This document shows, one piece after another, positions 43,106-57,100 of a stretch of DNA of 64,000 nucleotides. This DNA comes from Larix kaempferi (taxonomy: Eukaryota; Streptophyta; Pinopsida; Pinales; Pinaceae). Numbering within the stretch: position 1 is the first letter of the stretch; each line of letters begins with the position of its first letter. The stretch is taken from assembly GCA_027924585.1 (NCBI GenBank), contig BSBM01000092.1, forward strand, positions 9,056,001 through 9,120,000, written 5' to 3'. Made by a program: the position numbers and the translations under genes. The notes under the pieces are model-generated. The model was not told the DNA's origin. It made no database searches and saw nothing but the letters and a program-made list of their open reading frames with translations.

Positions 43106-44275
43106 AATGTCACTTGTGAGGGACAATTTGGGCTTGCATTCCTAAATGACATTCGGATATTGAGCCATTTTAAGGGTAAGCCTCTAAATATACCTTTTTA
43201 TTTGAATATATCCTTAATTAAAATGGCCATGGCATTTGAGAAAATAAGAACAAATGTAAAACGAAATTTGTATCATCATGGTCTTGTTCGGATTATTGTT
43301 TGTGAGGAGTTGAGTAGGTGATAGGGTAATTGGAGTGATTTTTTGGTAAGAAATCATTTTGTAGAAGTTGTTGAAGATGTTTAGAATGCTCCAGTAGAAA
43401 AATTTGTCTACAGGAGAAGGGGAATACTGAGAAAGTAGTGGTGAATTTCAACACAGACAAGGTAAATAACCTGAAAATGATGTTGAGTTTGTGAAGGAGG
43501 TGAGAAAATGAGACTTCAAGAATATCATTATGAGACACCTCTTCCTTTGTGAAGAACAACTTAGAGTCGAAATGCCAAGGTCTTGAAGGATGAAGTACTA
43601 CAAGAATTAGTTACTATGGGATTGTTGAAGGAGAAAGAGAGAGCTTCCAAAGAACCCGTTCCCTTGAAACCATCACCTAAAAAGAGATTACACATCCTAC
43701 AATTAGTTGGGTGTAGGAAATTAATAGAACAATGGCTCGGGCCATGGAGATTTGTGAGAAGGAGTATCAAAGAAATGTTAACCCTTCCCTTGAAGAGAAT
43801 ATTTCAGACATGAACGAAATCAAGAGCTAGCAGACATTCCTCTGGATACATCTCCAGTTGAGCAGAGCGATATTGGGTAGGATAGTTCTATGCCTCCAAG
43901 GAAGAAAATGAAACAAAGTGAAATGCAATAAACTATTGAAGAGTTCACGCTCCTAGAGGGATTTCTTAAAAGATAAAATGAGTCATTGAAAAATTCCGCC
44001 TCTCGGTTCCAAGGTGAAATAAATGAGCTTTAGGCAAAGTATTAGAGAGTAGTTAAAGTGTCCAAAAAGTGGCCTACTTAGGTCAAGCATTTGGAAAAAC
44101 AGAACATGGACCTTTGAGGCAAAGCTAGAAGGCTTCAGGAGGAAATATGTCATTTGGATGCACTAGTAGTTGTGGCCACAATAGAATAAATGGCCAAGGA
44201 GGTACAATTTTGGAACTGACTGTTTTGGGGATTCTTAATTTGTTTCTTTTTGCATGAGGAAATTTAATCTCCCAG
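43106..44275 (+). pseudogene. Remnant of a Tat-type third ORF
   Basis: The start of this stretch encodes LYHHGLVRIIVCEEL after a region rich in hydrophobic residues; the same pattern (VHHGLIKLIICEEL) is in the third ORF at about 28130. Farther on, 43583-43813 is open for 76 codons (Lys/Glu-rich, ELVTMGLLKEKERASKE), and 44040-44170 has a helical LEKQNMDL...RRLQEE segment. It runs to a polypurine tract. Many stops and frame changes occur. It is the 3' part of a second element of the same broad group, cut on the left by the CACTA insertion. Confidence 0.65.
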
Positions 44276-44287
44276 GTGTGGGGGAGA
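44276..44287 (+). other. Polypurine tract of second Tat-like element
   Basis: GTGTGGGGGAGA directly before the LTR start TGTAGAGTCC, closely like the tract at 29764. Confidence 0.8.
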
Positions 44288-44847
44288 TGTAGAGTCCAAA
44301 TTTTGACTCTTTTTGACATGATAAAGGACTCTATTTCCAACATATTTACCCTGCTATTTCCTATGCTTATAGTATTCCTGGTCTATAATTCCCATTTTGG
44401 TTACCCTAGCACGCCAAGCTCTAAAATGTATTACTTATGATCATAATTACTTATTTCTATCCATTTTAAGAAATTCAATGTTAGGATGCATGTGGCTAAT
44501 GAATTACACATCCTGCAACAACGTGGTATTTTCTTGCAACATTGTGGTTGTTGGAATAAGTTGTCATTGATGTCAAAATGGTGAAGAGATCTCTAGTGTT
44601 GCAATTGGTATTAGGGTTATAATGATGATGTGGATGTAATAGAGATAGATTGTATGGGAATGTTTGATGAATCCTTGAAGCCCCTAGCGAAAACCCTACT
44701 GATCCTAAGGAATCCCTTGAAGGAGAATCCTTGTCACAAGTGTACATAACTCCAAAGCAGTCCCCTTATAGCGTAGCGGTTGCGCATGGTTCTCATGAGA
44801 CGAAAATTTGAGTTGTACAAAAGTGGTACAAAGACCCTAGGGAAGCC
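44288..44847 (+). repeat. 3' LTR of second Tat-like element, left part
   Basis: Starts TGTAGAGTCCAAATTTTG after a polypurine tract. It is cut at 44847 by the chromovirus insertion and continues at 58673. No second copy is in the window, so its end is inferred only. Confidence 0.7.
44765..44816 (+). other. tRNA-like stretch with A-box motif
   Basis: TAGCGTAGCGGTTGCGCATG resembles the D-arm/A-box of a tRNA, followed by TTCTCATGAGACG, which could be a Met-anticodon-like arm (CAT). A B-box is not convincing. It may be a decayed tRNA or the head of a SINE, inside LTR sequence. Confidence 0.25.
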
Positions 44848-47800
44848 TGTAACATACCCTTTAAGCTAGAAAACATTTTATGTTTAGAAACATTATGATA
44901 ACTTTTATTATAAAGTTTGTATTGGATAGGTGTCTAAGGATGACTGGAATTTGCACAATATATTATTATTTAATAAATAAATTAGGAGACAAACACCTAA
45001 GAGGATTGTTGAAAGAGTGGTTACTGATCCACTAGGTGGAATGGAATCTGTGGTAGAAGGAAATGGGCAAGTGGCAGCATCATGATTCAACTAACTAGCT
45101 GTTGGTATGGGACAACTCCCTTGTAATGTGGTCATAGTTCCCTGAAAGATGGGACTAGAGCTTGAGCTCATTTATTCTAAACTTACCACTAAAAGACCTA
45201 GGAAGTCTATATAATAGCCATCAAATATTGAATTGAGGTTCAATCACATTTCCTGATGAGGAAATTTACCTTGGGGTTTTGCTGTGTTAGCACCCAAGGG
45301 AATTGATGAGGGGATATGCTGTTGTTGATCATGTTGTGAGTCTGTCAAAACTCTTATTGAGTTCAGGAGGTTGATGCTGAGTGGAGAAGGCATTTTTCAG
45401 GAGGTTGATACCAAGTGGAGAAGGTATTTTTAGTGCCTTGCTTCTACACAGTTTCCACCCACTTACTGGATCAGTAATCAGGCTCGGGGGTTCATTAGAA
45501 GTCAGCAGTTGCGCTGCTTCTTCTGAAGCAGGTTGGGAGGAACAGGCCTCCTTGGGTGTTTGTCGGCCCTATCATCTTTTACAGGTTCTATTGTCTTATC
45601 TACTTTTATTTTTAAAGTTCTGTCATCTATTTAAACTCTTACTGTTAAGTTCTTTAGTTCACTTTTTTTTTAGTTCTTGAATAAACTATTAAATTATGTA
45701 TCAATTGAATGAATGAATAAAATAATCTCTGCATTTTTCCCCATGCAAAAGAAACAACATCGTACTCCAGTACAGAGATAGATTAAAATAGATAGGTATG
45801 ATCGACAAGATAGCCAAGTGATAGAAAGTATGCAAATGATGTGTTTCTTTAAATTTCTGTTTACTGTTAAATTCCTAAATCTACCTATATCAATGTTTCT
45901 GTTTATATTTTCCTGATTTAGACAAGTATTTCCAGAAACTTCAATAGTGTTTCTTTATTTGTTTAAATAGCAGTTTGTTTAGAAATACTTAAAATTTCTC
46001 GTGAAAGTTTAAATGGAAATAATTTCTATTCCCTACAGTTACAAGATAGAATTTCATTAGGTAGTTTAATTATAGAAATTTCTTTTAATCATAATGCATA
46101 AAATAAACACAAATATTATCCAAGTTTAAGAGTAATTATATTTCTTAAACAGAGTCGAGTTATGGATGTCCATTACAAACAATGTGCATTTCTAAGTTTT
46201 CAGATTTCCCTGCTAGAATAGGAAATTGCATTTGTTATCAGTATGTTCTTAAAAGAGTAGACAAACCAAACACTTGTACAGTAATCATTACTGTAAGTTC
46301 AACAGTTAAAATTTCACAGATTCAATTCTAGGGTTTAGATAATACTCTCATTGCATTTAAATCAAAACAAAATTTACAGACATCAAACCTTTTAACTAAG
46401 ATCAAATTCTCTATCCTAAACAAGCCTATAGGTTGTTTAAGTTAAGATTTCAATAATCGGAACTATTGTAGAAAAACTTCAATTAAATAATGAACAGAGG
46501 TTTATGGCCGAGACCTTAACTAAAGCATGGTTAAAGCTTTATGATCCAAACATCTACGAAACCCTAACACTGGAAGTTCTTCCTTATATTTCTCTGATGA
46601 TGCAGCAACAGTTTTATAAACAAAACCAAGAACATACAGGCTTTAAGCCTTAACAACAATTTCATTCATCCATTATTCTATAAAACAAACAATTGTATTA
46701 TCGTTGCACCAAAAACATCCATTCATAGATCGGTAACTAAGATAAACGCAATAGTCGTTTAAAACATTACTTATTTCCCATATCTTTGATGAGACACAAC
46801 CCGTGTATACATACCCAACATAAATCAATAAACATACATGATTACAGTAGTATAAATTCTAAATATATTTCATTTGAATGTCCTTTGAAGGAGTTCAAAA
46901 ACCTAACCTACAGAATTACAATTTAAACAAGATTTCACACAGGTCTTAAGCCTACACCATCTAGATGGTAGTAACAGACATATCGTGTTATATATTTAAA
47001 AAAAAATTATTACATTCTATCTAGCCAGTTACAAAGAACACGATAGCCATAGTATTGAAACATCAAACATTACTTCATTAAATTCTGAGGGTGAACCCTG
47101 TCATAACACTATTACAATCGAAACCAGAGCCAACAGTTGCCTCATGGGTTGAGGGATATTCTCCCATACGTTCAGCAAGATTTATAAAAACCCAAATCAT
47201 AAAACCCTAAGAGTCTTTCAAAACACGATACACAAAATTGTCAAAAGACGGCCATCATCTCTATACAGAGTTTCCAAGGCAACCACCGAAGGCTTACCAG
47301 TTGGTATAGATGAAACCCAACTTCCAACGCCCAGAATGTTGAAACCATTATACAATGTACCTGCAAGAGTTTGCAACCATGGTTAAAATAATATTGAGAA
47401 GGAATGGTCACCATAATGAAAATAGACTAGCTATTGATATCATCGTATGATTATAACAGAGTTAAAAACTAAACACATCACCTTTTTGAAAACCATAGAA
47501 GCGTTCAACGCCAAGCCTGGTGTAACAGCAACGAAGCTCCATTTTTCTGAAAGTTGAAGTAACAGGAGCCCATCGAACCATTAATTCCCAACAATATCAA
47601 AACCTGGAAATAACCATAGAGATATGTCAACTGTTGCCCAATCGAAACCTTACAACACTCAATAGTCTAACGATCAAACCTTGATAAGTTACAGGTTCAA
47701 CTAGAAGCTCAACAAAAGAACTACTATATAAGAAAACTAAGAGCTCGGCTCTATAAATCCCAGAGATTCGAATACGAGACTCAGGGCTATAGCCAGAGGC

Positions 47801-49330
47801 GGTTCAAATCTTGCTACAAACCCTCGGCCTGTCAGCCAGTGCAGAGCCACTACCATCAAACAACAACGATACAATAAACACGATATTCCAAACCAAGTAG
47901 GGTTTAACCACTACATCGAAACCCTCACAAGATTGACGGTGTAGATCTTAGGCAGAGATTACAAAATTTACAACAGTCAATCATATTAAATGAGCCATCA
48001 TTACCAAAACCACGAAGGATCCAACTCTACAGAAATTGCCTTCGTGTCAGCTTACAACTCAGCATTCTAAGGTTGACATTGGAAACTAGCATGTGCACCA
48101 AGTCTATGGTATCATCCACGGTGGATTTCCATTATCTTGTTAGCCGTGTGAATTAAATACTGAGGATTACGATCTTACTTGCCAACCGGTCACGTGGATA
48201 TCCACCATAATACAATTAATACATCTTGCATCGCTTGGGTATTGTCGACATAGTGTAACCTATCAAGACCCTAAGTTAGCAACTAAATTCATCAAGGTTT
48301 GCATATAACACGATATAGTATAGTTTGCATATATGTATTTAACCATTGCACGATATTACAAGGCTTGTATGCATTTAAGCATCACCTTGTATGAATGTTC
48401 TCACATACCATACATTACAATGAAGTTTTTATATATCACTGAGTAGTACAAGGTAACATCTAATACATAGATGTGTACATAGTTCCATATAAGATACACT
48501 TAGAAAATAAGGTCGTACTCAACTCAGACCTTTCACATAATAGCCAGAAGATGCTAGTGTACTAAATAAAATAGAATCTCTATGATGCATATATGACCTA
48601 TAGTTGCATAGGAACCATATTGCACATATAGTGTTGTACGAACACATAAGTGCCACTTAGGGTATTACGTTATTCACAACTCACATTTCACCTATGTGAT
48701 AGTTGATAGAATGGTAACAAAACACGTTCATGACAGTTAAATAATAACCCTATAAACAACGGTAAGATAGGTCTTAAAAGTTATACATGATGAAGAGATC
48801 TAAACACATACACTTACACACCTGTTAATGAATGGTGCAAGAGGAAACAATTTAGAACAATACTAGCATCGCATTTTGTAGAGTCTAAACTATTTAACAA
48901 ATAGTTAAACATGAATTTGCACGATTCATCATTGAGATAGAAAGTGAACAATTACATATAGAAAACATGACGGAGACCAAATAGATCTGGGTAGAATACT
49001 GCGATATAGACATTATAGTTCTTCTTGATAACCGTGGATACTCTTTCGCAACTCTTATCTCTTACCTGTCAATCTGTCACAAGTACGAGTTCACATAGTT
49101 TAGCATGAATGCTAAGTAAGCCTCTGGGCATCCAAGGACCCCTTCATCAACCAAACAAAAGTACCTTAGTTAAACAATTATTTCAATAGCTATAAGCAAC
49201 AGCATAAGTAATATGTAACAGCAAAGTTAATTATAGATTATATTTCATGCATTGTTATAATTCCGCATTTTAAATAACGTTTATTGTCACATAGAATTTT
49301 TTTTTATTTTGCAATTTTTGGGATGTTACA
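44848..49330 (+). repeat. 5' LTR of chromovirus, 4,483 bp
   Basis: From TGTAACATACCC to GGGATGTTACA, with an inverted TGTAACA/TGTTACA at the ends. A TATA box (TATATAAT) lies at 45208-45215 and AATAAA at 45680-45685. If those work, U3 is only about 390 bp and U5 about 3.6 kb. A 99-codon frame at 45381-45680 is kept in both LTRs but has no motif. Confidence 0.93.
45208..45215 (+). promoter_or_regulatory. TATA box of chromovirus 5' LTR
   Basis: TATATAAT in the context GTCTATATAATAGCC, repeated exactly at 54544-54551 in the 3' LTR. Transcription would start about 30 bp farther. Confidence 0.6.
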
Positions 49331-49332
49331 TG

Positions 49333-49344
49333 TGGTATCAGAGC
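49333..49344 (+). other. Primer binding site of chromovirus
   Basis: TGGTATCAGAGC, complementary to initiator tRNA-Met, two bases after the LTR. Confidence 0.9.
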
Positions 49345-49473
49345 GCAAGTTCAAACTCTAGGCCTGAATGAGGTTCATGCCTGCAAACAGAAAAATAAAT
49401 CAGAAAGATTATGTTACTAACTTTTCAATTTAATTTTATTTTTTCACAGTACAGATTTACTTTTATTGCAGGT

Positions 49474-52400
49474 ATGGAAATACCAGAAGAATCGATAGAG
49501 GATAGATCTCCTCGTAATGAACAAATTAATCATAATAACACTGAAGAAATTTACATTGAGTTAAACAACCAGTCTTCTGAAATTTTACGCACTGTGCAGG
49601 ATTTAAAATCTGAGTTAAAAGATGTAAAAGAAGAAAATGAATGGATCTTAAAAGCACAGGAAGAACTACAGAAGAATTTAAAAGAGAACTGTCACAGTGA
49701 TGAAAGAGGCAGAAAATCAGGATTTAGAGTTGATTCTGAAATCATGTCCCACCAACATAAGCATAAGAAAACAAAGAACGATAAAAGGAACAGTTACTCA
49801 TCTTCTAAGTCTAATTCCAGTAATAATGATGTAAATTATGATAGCATTAACAGTGAGTGTTTCTCTAAAAAGAGAAAACATAAGCATCATGAAAAAATTA
49901 CCGGTGAATTTAAAAAGATTAAGCCACCTACTTTTAATGGCGAAAGTGAGAAGGGTGAGACAGCAGAAGCTTGGCTGTCAGGGATGAAGAAGTACTTTAA
50001 TATTTATGACTACTCTTCTCAACTGAAAGCCAAGATGGCTATTTACAATCTGACCGGAAAGGCAGATATCTGGTGGCAGGATCTTAAAAGAATCAAGAGC
50101 ATAAAGGAAAAGAAAGTAACTTGGACTATGTTTAAAAGTTTATTTAAAAAGAAGTTATTGTTTGAACAATATTTTGAGGATAAATTGAAGGAGTTTTATG
50201 ACTTAAAGTTGGGTACAATGAACATGAAAGAACTGTGCAACAAGTTTCTTAACTTGCTGAGGTACGTACCCTACATGGTTGAGGAAAAGCCTAAAGTGCA
50301 AAGGTTTCTCAGTTGTTTACCGTTTAATATAAAATATCGCATTGAATATGACAATCCTTCCACTTTGGAAGAATCCATGAGGAAGGCAAATTTTTGTTTT
50401 GACCAAAAAAGAAAAAGAGAAGGAACAACTGGCTGGAAGAACAGTAAAACTAATCAGTATGACTATAAAAAGAAGAATTTTAATCAAAATACTGGAGGTT
50501 TTAAGAAAAACTTTAATAACATAATTTTTTTTAATAATTAGCAGAATAATACATCTCAGAATACTACTGCTGCAAGGAATGTACCTAACAATCACAACAA
50601 TAATAATAACAACAATAACAACAGGTATACCGAGCAGAAAGGACCCATAAACTGTTATGAATGTGGTGGACCACACAAGAGAACAGATTGCCCATGCAAC
50701 AAGAGGACAACCAACAACATACATACTATGCAAGGAGAACCTACAGTTGGAGACATTACAAGAGAAATGCCCAGGATAAATGCAGCATTGGAGAACCGTC
50801 AAGCGAACCATCAAACATCCATGGTCGAAATTGAAGGTATGATACGAAACGAGTCTATTTCTATTTTAATAGATCCTGGTGCAAATCTAAGTTATATTTC
50901 CCCTACTTTAGTAAATCGTTGCAAGTTAAAAATACAAAAAATCGATAATGCATGGTTAGTTTAGCTTGCAACAGGAACTAAAAGAAAGGTTACAGATTTT
51001 GTTCAGAATTGTGAAGTAATTTTAAATCAGCTGAAAATGCAAGTTAATCTGAATGTTTTACCCTTAGGTTCGTATGATCTGTTAATTGGCATGGATTGGC
51101 TTGAACAACATAGAGTTATATTAAATTGTTATGATAAATATTTTATTTGTATAAATGATGAAGGTAACTCAGAAACAATAAAAGGAATTCGTAGGCAGAT
51201 TTCAGTAAGGCAGATTTCTACTTTACAAGTAAAAAGAGCTGCTAGAAAAGGTTGTAAACTGTTTGCTGTTAATGTTGTTAATGATGAATGTACATCCAAA
51301 GCAGACAAGTTAAAAATAGAATATATTCCCATCCTTAGGGACTTTTCAAATGTATTCCCAGAAGAAATTCCAGGATTACCTCCGAAAAGAGAACTTGACT
51401 TCACCATTGAGTTAGTACCCGGTGCGGTACCAAACTCAAAGGCCCCCTATAGGATGAATATTCTAGAGTTAAATGAGTTAAAACCTCAGCTGGAAGAATT
51501 AATAGATAAAAACTACATACGGCCCAGTGTGTCCCCTTGGGGAGCACCAGTAATATTTGTTAAACAGAAAGACGGTACCATGCGTTTGTGCATTGACTAC
51601 TGTCAGCTTAATAAAATGACAATTAAAAACCGGTATCCCTTACCTCGTATAGATGATCTATTTGATCAAGTACGCGGAGCAGAGATATTCACTAAAATTG
51701 ATCTAAGGTCGGGTTATCATCAAGTCTGGATAAAAGATGAGGACATATTCAAAACTACATTCAGAACGCGTTATGGACACTACGAGTTCATAGTTATGCC
51801 TTTTGGGCTAACTAACGCACCTGCAGTGTTCATGTGTTTAATGAACAACGTTCTGCATAAATATTTGGATAAGTTCGTAGTGGTATTCATTGATGATATC
51901 TTGATTTACTCAAAGACTAAAGAAGAGCATGATGAACATCTAAAAATCATTTTACAAGTACTTAGAGATCACCAACTTTACGCTAAGTTCAGTAAGTGTG
52001 ATTTCTATAAAGATAAAATTCAGTATTTGGGTCATATAATTTCAAAGGATGGTATCTCTGTTGATCTTGATAAAATTAAAGCAATTAATGAATGGCCTGT
52101 CTCAAAAGATGTAACTGATGTATGGTCATTCATGGGAATAACGGGGTATTATAGAAAGTTTATTGAAGGGTTCTCTAGAATTGCTAATCCCATCACTTCT
52201 TTGCAGAAGAAAGGGAATAAATTCATATGGGATCAAAAGTGTCAAGACGGTTTTAATAAGTTGAAAGAATTGTTAACTACTGCACCCATTTTAAAAATTG
52301 CAGATCCTAATAAGGATTTCATCGTATGCACTGATGCATGCAATGAAGGAATTGGAGGGGTCTTAAGTCAAGAAGGTCATGCAATTGCTTTTGAGTCAAG

Positions 52401-54141
52401 GAAGTTAAAAATACATGAAAAGAATTATGCTACATATGATCTTGAGTTGGCAGCCGTAATACATGCTTTAAAGATGTGGCGCCATCACTTGATTGGTAGA
52501 AAATTCATTTTAATGACGGATAATAAATGGTTAAAGTATTTACTGGATCAAACAAATCTGAACGCAAGGCAAGCTAGATGGTTAGCTTTCCTTAGCGAGT
52601 ACGATTTTGAGATCCATCACATTAATGGAAATGAAAATAAGGTTGCTGATGCATTGAGCAGAAATGCTAGATTAAGCTTTGTAGCAGCAATCAGTACTTT
52701 TAAAACTGATTTAGAAAATCAGATCGAAGAGGGAATTAAACAAGATGAAAATTACCAAAAATTACATGATAAAGTGGCTGAAAATTCATCTGAAAATGTT
52801 ATAACAGATTACAGTATTAATGAAAAAGGCTTCTTAACTTACAAAAACAGAATGTATGTGCCTAATTTTTCGAAGGTTAAGTTGCTGATTTTAGATGAAG
52901 TTCACAAGAGTCCTTATTCAGGACATCCTGGTTATCAAAAAATGATAACTATGTTACGAAAAGAGTATTTTTGGCCTGACATGAAGAGTGAAGTTGCTGA
53001 ATATATAGCTAGATGCTTTGACTGTCAGACTATTAAAGCTGAACATCAACATTCAACTAGGCTACTGCAACCCTTACCAATTCCAGAATGGAAGTGGGAA
53101 ATCATAAGCATTGACTTTATTACAGGTTTGTGTAAAAATCAAAAGCAGAATGACTCAATTATGGTTGTTGTTGATAAACTTAGCAAAGCTGCTCATTTTA
53201 TTCCTGTTAAAACTACTTTCAAGGCTTCTAACATTGCAGATATTTTCATGAAGCAAATTTTTCGCTTGCATGGAATTCCAAAGGTAATTATTTCATATTG
53301 AGACTCTAAGTTTACTGGTAACTTTTGGACAACACTGTTTAAAGGATTAAATACTAAGTTAAATTTTAGCACTTCCTTCCACCCACAAACTGATGGTCAA
53401 ACAGAAAGAGTAAATCAGATTTTGGAAAATATGTTAAGATTATATGTACAAGATCAGCCATCTAAATGGGAGGATTACTTACATTTAGCAGAATTCGCCT
53501 ACAATAATAATTATCAAGCATCTGCTAAGTTAAGTCCATTTGAAATTTTGTATGGAAGAAAGTGTTGTACTCCAATTTCGTGGGATAATCCTATATATAG
53601 ATTGATGTTAAGACCATATCTATTGAAAGAAATGGAGCTAACTGTGAAACAGGTTCAAGGTAACTTAAAATTTTCCCAAGATCGGCAGAAACGTTATGCT
53701 GATTTGAAACGAACAGAAAGAGAATTTCAGGTAGGAGACCATGTATTCATAAAGGTAAAGCCCAAGAAAAGTTCTTTGAAGCTTGGGAGATGTGCTGAAT
53801 TAGAACCGAGGTATTGTGGGCCATTTGAAATCCTATCAAGGATAGGAGCTGTTGCATATCAATTGGCATTACCATACGATTTAAAAATACACAATGTTTT
53901 TCATGTTTCTGTTTTAAAGAAGTATGTGCATGATGTTACTCATGTGTTGAGTTGGAATGACATACAGGTGGAACCGGACTGTATTCTAGGCCGGAGGGAA
54001 ATTATGCTTTGGAATCGCACCATAGGGCAGGTAAAGGTGCAATGGAAGCACGTTAGCCCTGATGAAGCTACTTGGGAACTGGAAAGTAATATGCAGACAA
54101 CATATCCAGTTCTGTTCCATGAGGAAATTGTTGATGAATAA
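49474..54141 (+). pseudogene. Gag-pol of chromovirus, one frame with three stops
   Basis: A single frame of about 1,555 codons from the ATG at 49474 (the frame is open from 49411; the upstream part is atypical). Gag capsid: PPTFNGESEKGETAEAWLSG and WWQDL. Stop 50539. Zinc knuckle CYECGGPHKRTDCP at 50653-50694. Protease: ILIDPGANLSYISP near 50868. Stop 50962. Reverse transcriptase: [22 protein letters not shown], catalytic [11 protein letters not shown] near 51885-51917. RNase [17 protein letters not shown] and [15 protein letters not shown]. Integrase: [14 protein letters not shown] with CFDCQ; core IDFITGL; then SY-stop-DSKF at 53293-53313, where the catalytic Asp is Tyr and the next codon is TGA; TERVNQ keeps the Glu. 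C-terminus about 53967-54130 is chromodomain-like (VKVQWKHVSPDEATWE). Otherwise complete. Confidence 0.93.
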
Positions 54142-54165
54142 GCAACATCGAGGACGATGTTGAGC

Positions 54166-54180
54166 TTAAGAGGGGGTGTT
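54166..54180 (+). other. Polypurine tract of chromovirus
   Basis: AAGAGGGGGTGTT lies directly before the 3' LTR at 54181. Confidence 0.8.
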
Positions 54181-57100
54181 TGTAACATACCCTTTAAGCT
54201 AGAAAACATTTTATGTTTAGAAACATTATGATCTAACTTTTATTATAAAGTTTGTATTGGACAGGTGTCCAAGGATGACTATAATTTGCACAATATATTA
54301 TTATTTAATAAATAAATTAGGAGACAAACACCTAAGAGGACTGTTGAAAGAGTGGTTACTGATCCACTAGGTGGAATGGAATCTGTGGTAGAAGGAAATG
54401 GACAAGTGGCAACATCATGATTCAACTAACTAGTTTTTGGTATGGGACAACTCCCTTGAAATGTGGTCATAGTGCCTTGAAAGATGGGATTGGAGCTCAA
54501 GGCTCATTTATTCTAAACTGACCACTAAAAGACCTAGGCAGTCTATATAATAGCCATCAAATATTGAATTGAGGTTCAATCACTTTTCCTGATGAGGAAA
54601 TTTACCTTGGGGTTTTGCTGTGTTAGCACCCAAGAGATTTGATGAGGGGATATGCTGTTGTTGATCATGTTGTGAGTCTGTCAAAACTCTTATTGAGTTC
54701 AGGAGGTTGATGCTGAGTGGAGAAGGCATTTTTCAGGAGGTTGATACCGAGTGGAGAAGGTATTTTTAGTGCCTTGCTTCTACATAGTTTCCACCCACTT
54801 ACTGGATCAGTAATCAGGCTCGGGGGTTCATTAAAAGTCAGGAGTTGCACTGCTTCTTCTGAAGCAGGTTGGGAGGAACATGTCTCCTTGGGTGTTTGTC
54901 GGCCCTATAATCTTTTACAGGTTCTATTGTCTTATCTACTTTTATTTTTAAAGTTCTGTCATCTATTTAAACTCTTACTGTTAAGTTCTTTAGTTCACTT
55001 TTTTTTGAGTTCTTGAATAAACTATTAAATTCTGTATCAATTGAATGAATGAATAAAATAATCTCTGCATTTTTCCCCATGCAAAAGAAACAACATCGTA
55101 CTCCAGTACAGATATAGATTAAAATAGATAGGTATGATTGGCAAGATAGCCAAGTGATAGAAAGTATGCAAATGATGTGTTTCTTTAAATTTCTGTTTAC
55201 TGTTAAATTCCTAAATCTACCTATATCAATGTTTCTGTTTATATTTTCTGATTTAGACGAGTATTTCCAGAAATTTCAGTAGTGTTTCTTTATTTGTTTA
55301 AATAGCAGTTTGTTTAGAAATACTTAAAATTTCTCCTAAAAGTTTAAATGGAAATAATTTCTATTCCCTACAGTTACAAGATAGAATTTCATTAGGTAGT
55401 TTAATTATAGAAATTTCTTTTAATCATAATGCATAAAATAAACATAAATATTATCCAGGTTTAAGAGTAATTATATTTCTTAAACAGAGTCGAGTTATAG
55501 ATGTCCATTACAGACAGTGTGCATTTCTAAGTTTTCACATTTCCCTGCTAGAATAGGAAATTGCATTTGTTATCAGTATGTTCTTAAAAGAGTGGAAAAA
55601 CCAAACACTCATACAGTAATCATTACTGCAAGTTCAACAGTTAAAATTTCACAGATTCAATTCTAGGGTTTAGATAATACTCTCATTGCATTTAAATCAA
55701 AACAAAATTTACAGACATCAAACCTTTTAACTAAGATCAAATGCTCTATCCTAAACAAGCATGTAGGTTGTTTAAGTTAATATTTCAATAATTGGAACTA
55801 CTGTAGAAAAACTTCAATTAAATATTGAACACAGGTTTATGGCCGAGACCTTAACTAAAGCATGGTTAAAGCTTTATGATCCAAACATGGACGAAACCCT
55901 AACACTGGAAGTTCTTCCTTATTGTTCTCTGATGATGCAGCAACAGTTTTATAAACAAAACAAAGAACATATAGGCTTTAAGCCTTAACAACAATTTCAT
56001 TCATCCATTATTCTATAAAACAAACAATTGTATTATCGTTGCACCAAAAACATCCATTCATAGATCGGTAACCAAGATAAACGCAATAGCTGTTTAAAAC
56101 ATTACTTATTTCCCATATCTTTGACGAGACACAACCCGTGTATACAGACACAACATAAATCAATAAACAGACACGATTATAGTAGTATAAATTCTAAATA
56201 TATTTCATTTGAATTTCCTTTGAAGGAGTTCGAAAACCTAACCTACAGAATTACAATTTAAACAATATTTCACACAGGTCTTAAGCCTACACGATCTAGA
56301 TGGTAGTAACAGACATATCGTGTTATATATTTAAAAAAAAATTATTACATTCTATCTAGCCGGTTACAAAGAACACGATAGCCATAGTATTGAAACATCA
56401 AACATTACTTCATTAAATTCTGAGGACGAACCCTGTCATAACACTATTACAATTGAAACCAGAGCCAACAGTTGCCTCATGGGTCGAGGGCTATTCTCCC
56501 ATACATTCAGCAAGATTTATAAAAACCCAAATCATAAAATCCTAAGATTCTTTCAAAACACGATACATAGAACTGTCAAAAAACAGCCATCATCTCTATA
56601 CAGAGTTTCCAAGGAAACCACCAAAGGCTTACCAGTTGGTATAGCTGAAACCCAACTTCCAATGCCCAGAATGTTGAAACCATTATACAATGTACCTGCA
56701 AGAGTTTGCAACCATGGTTAAAATAATATTGAGAAGGAATGGTCACCATGATGAAAATAGACTAGATATTGATATCATCGTATGCTTATAACAGAGTTAA
56801 AAACTAAACACATTACCTTTTTGAAAACTGTAGAAGCGTTCAATGCCAAGCCTGGTGTAATAGCAACGAAGCTCCATTTTACCGAAAGTTGAAGTAACAG
56901 GAGCCCATCGAACCATTAATTCCCAACAGTATCAAAACCTGGAAATAACCATAGAGATAGGTCGACTGTTGCCCAACCGAAACCTTACAACACTCAACAG
57001 TGTAACGATCAAATCTTGATAAGTTACAGGTTCAACTAGAAGCTCAACAAAAGAACTACTATATAAGAAAATTGAGAGCTTGACTCTATAAATCCCAGAG

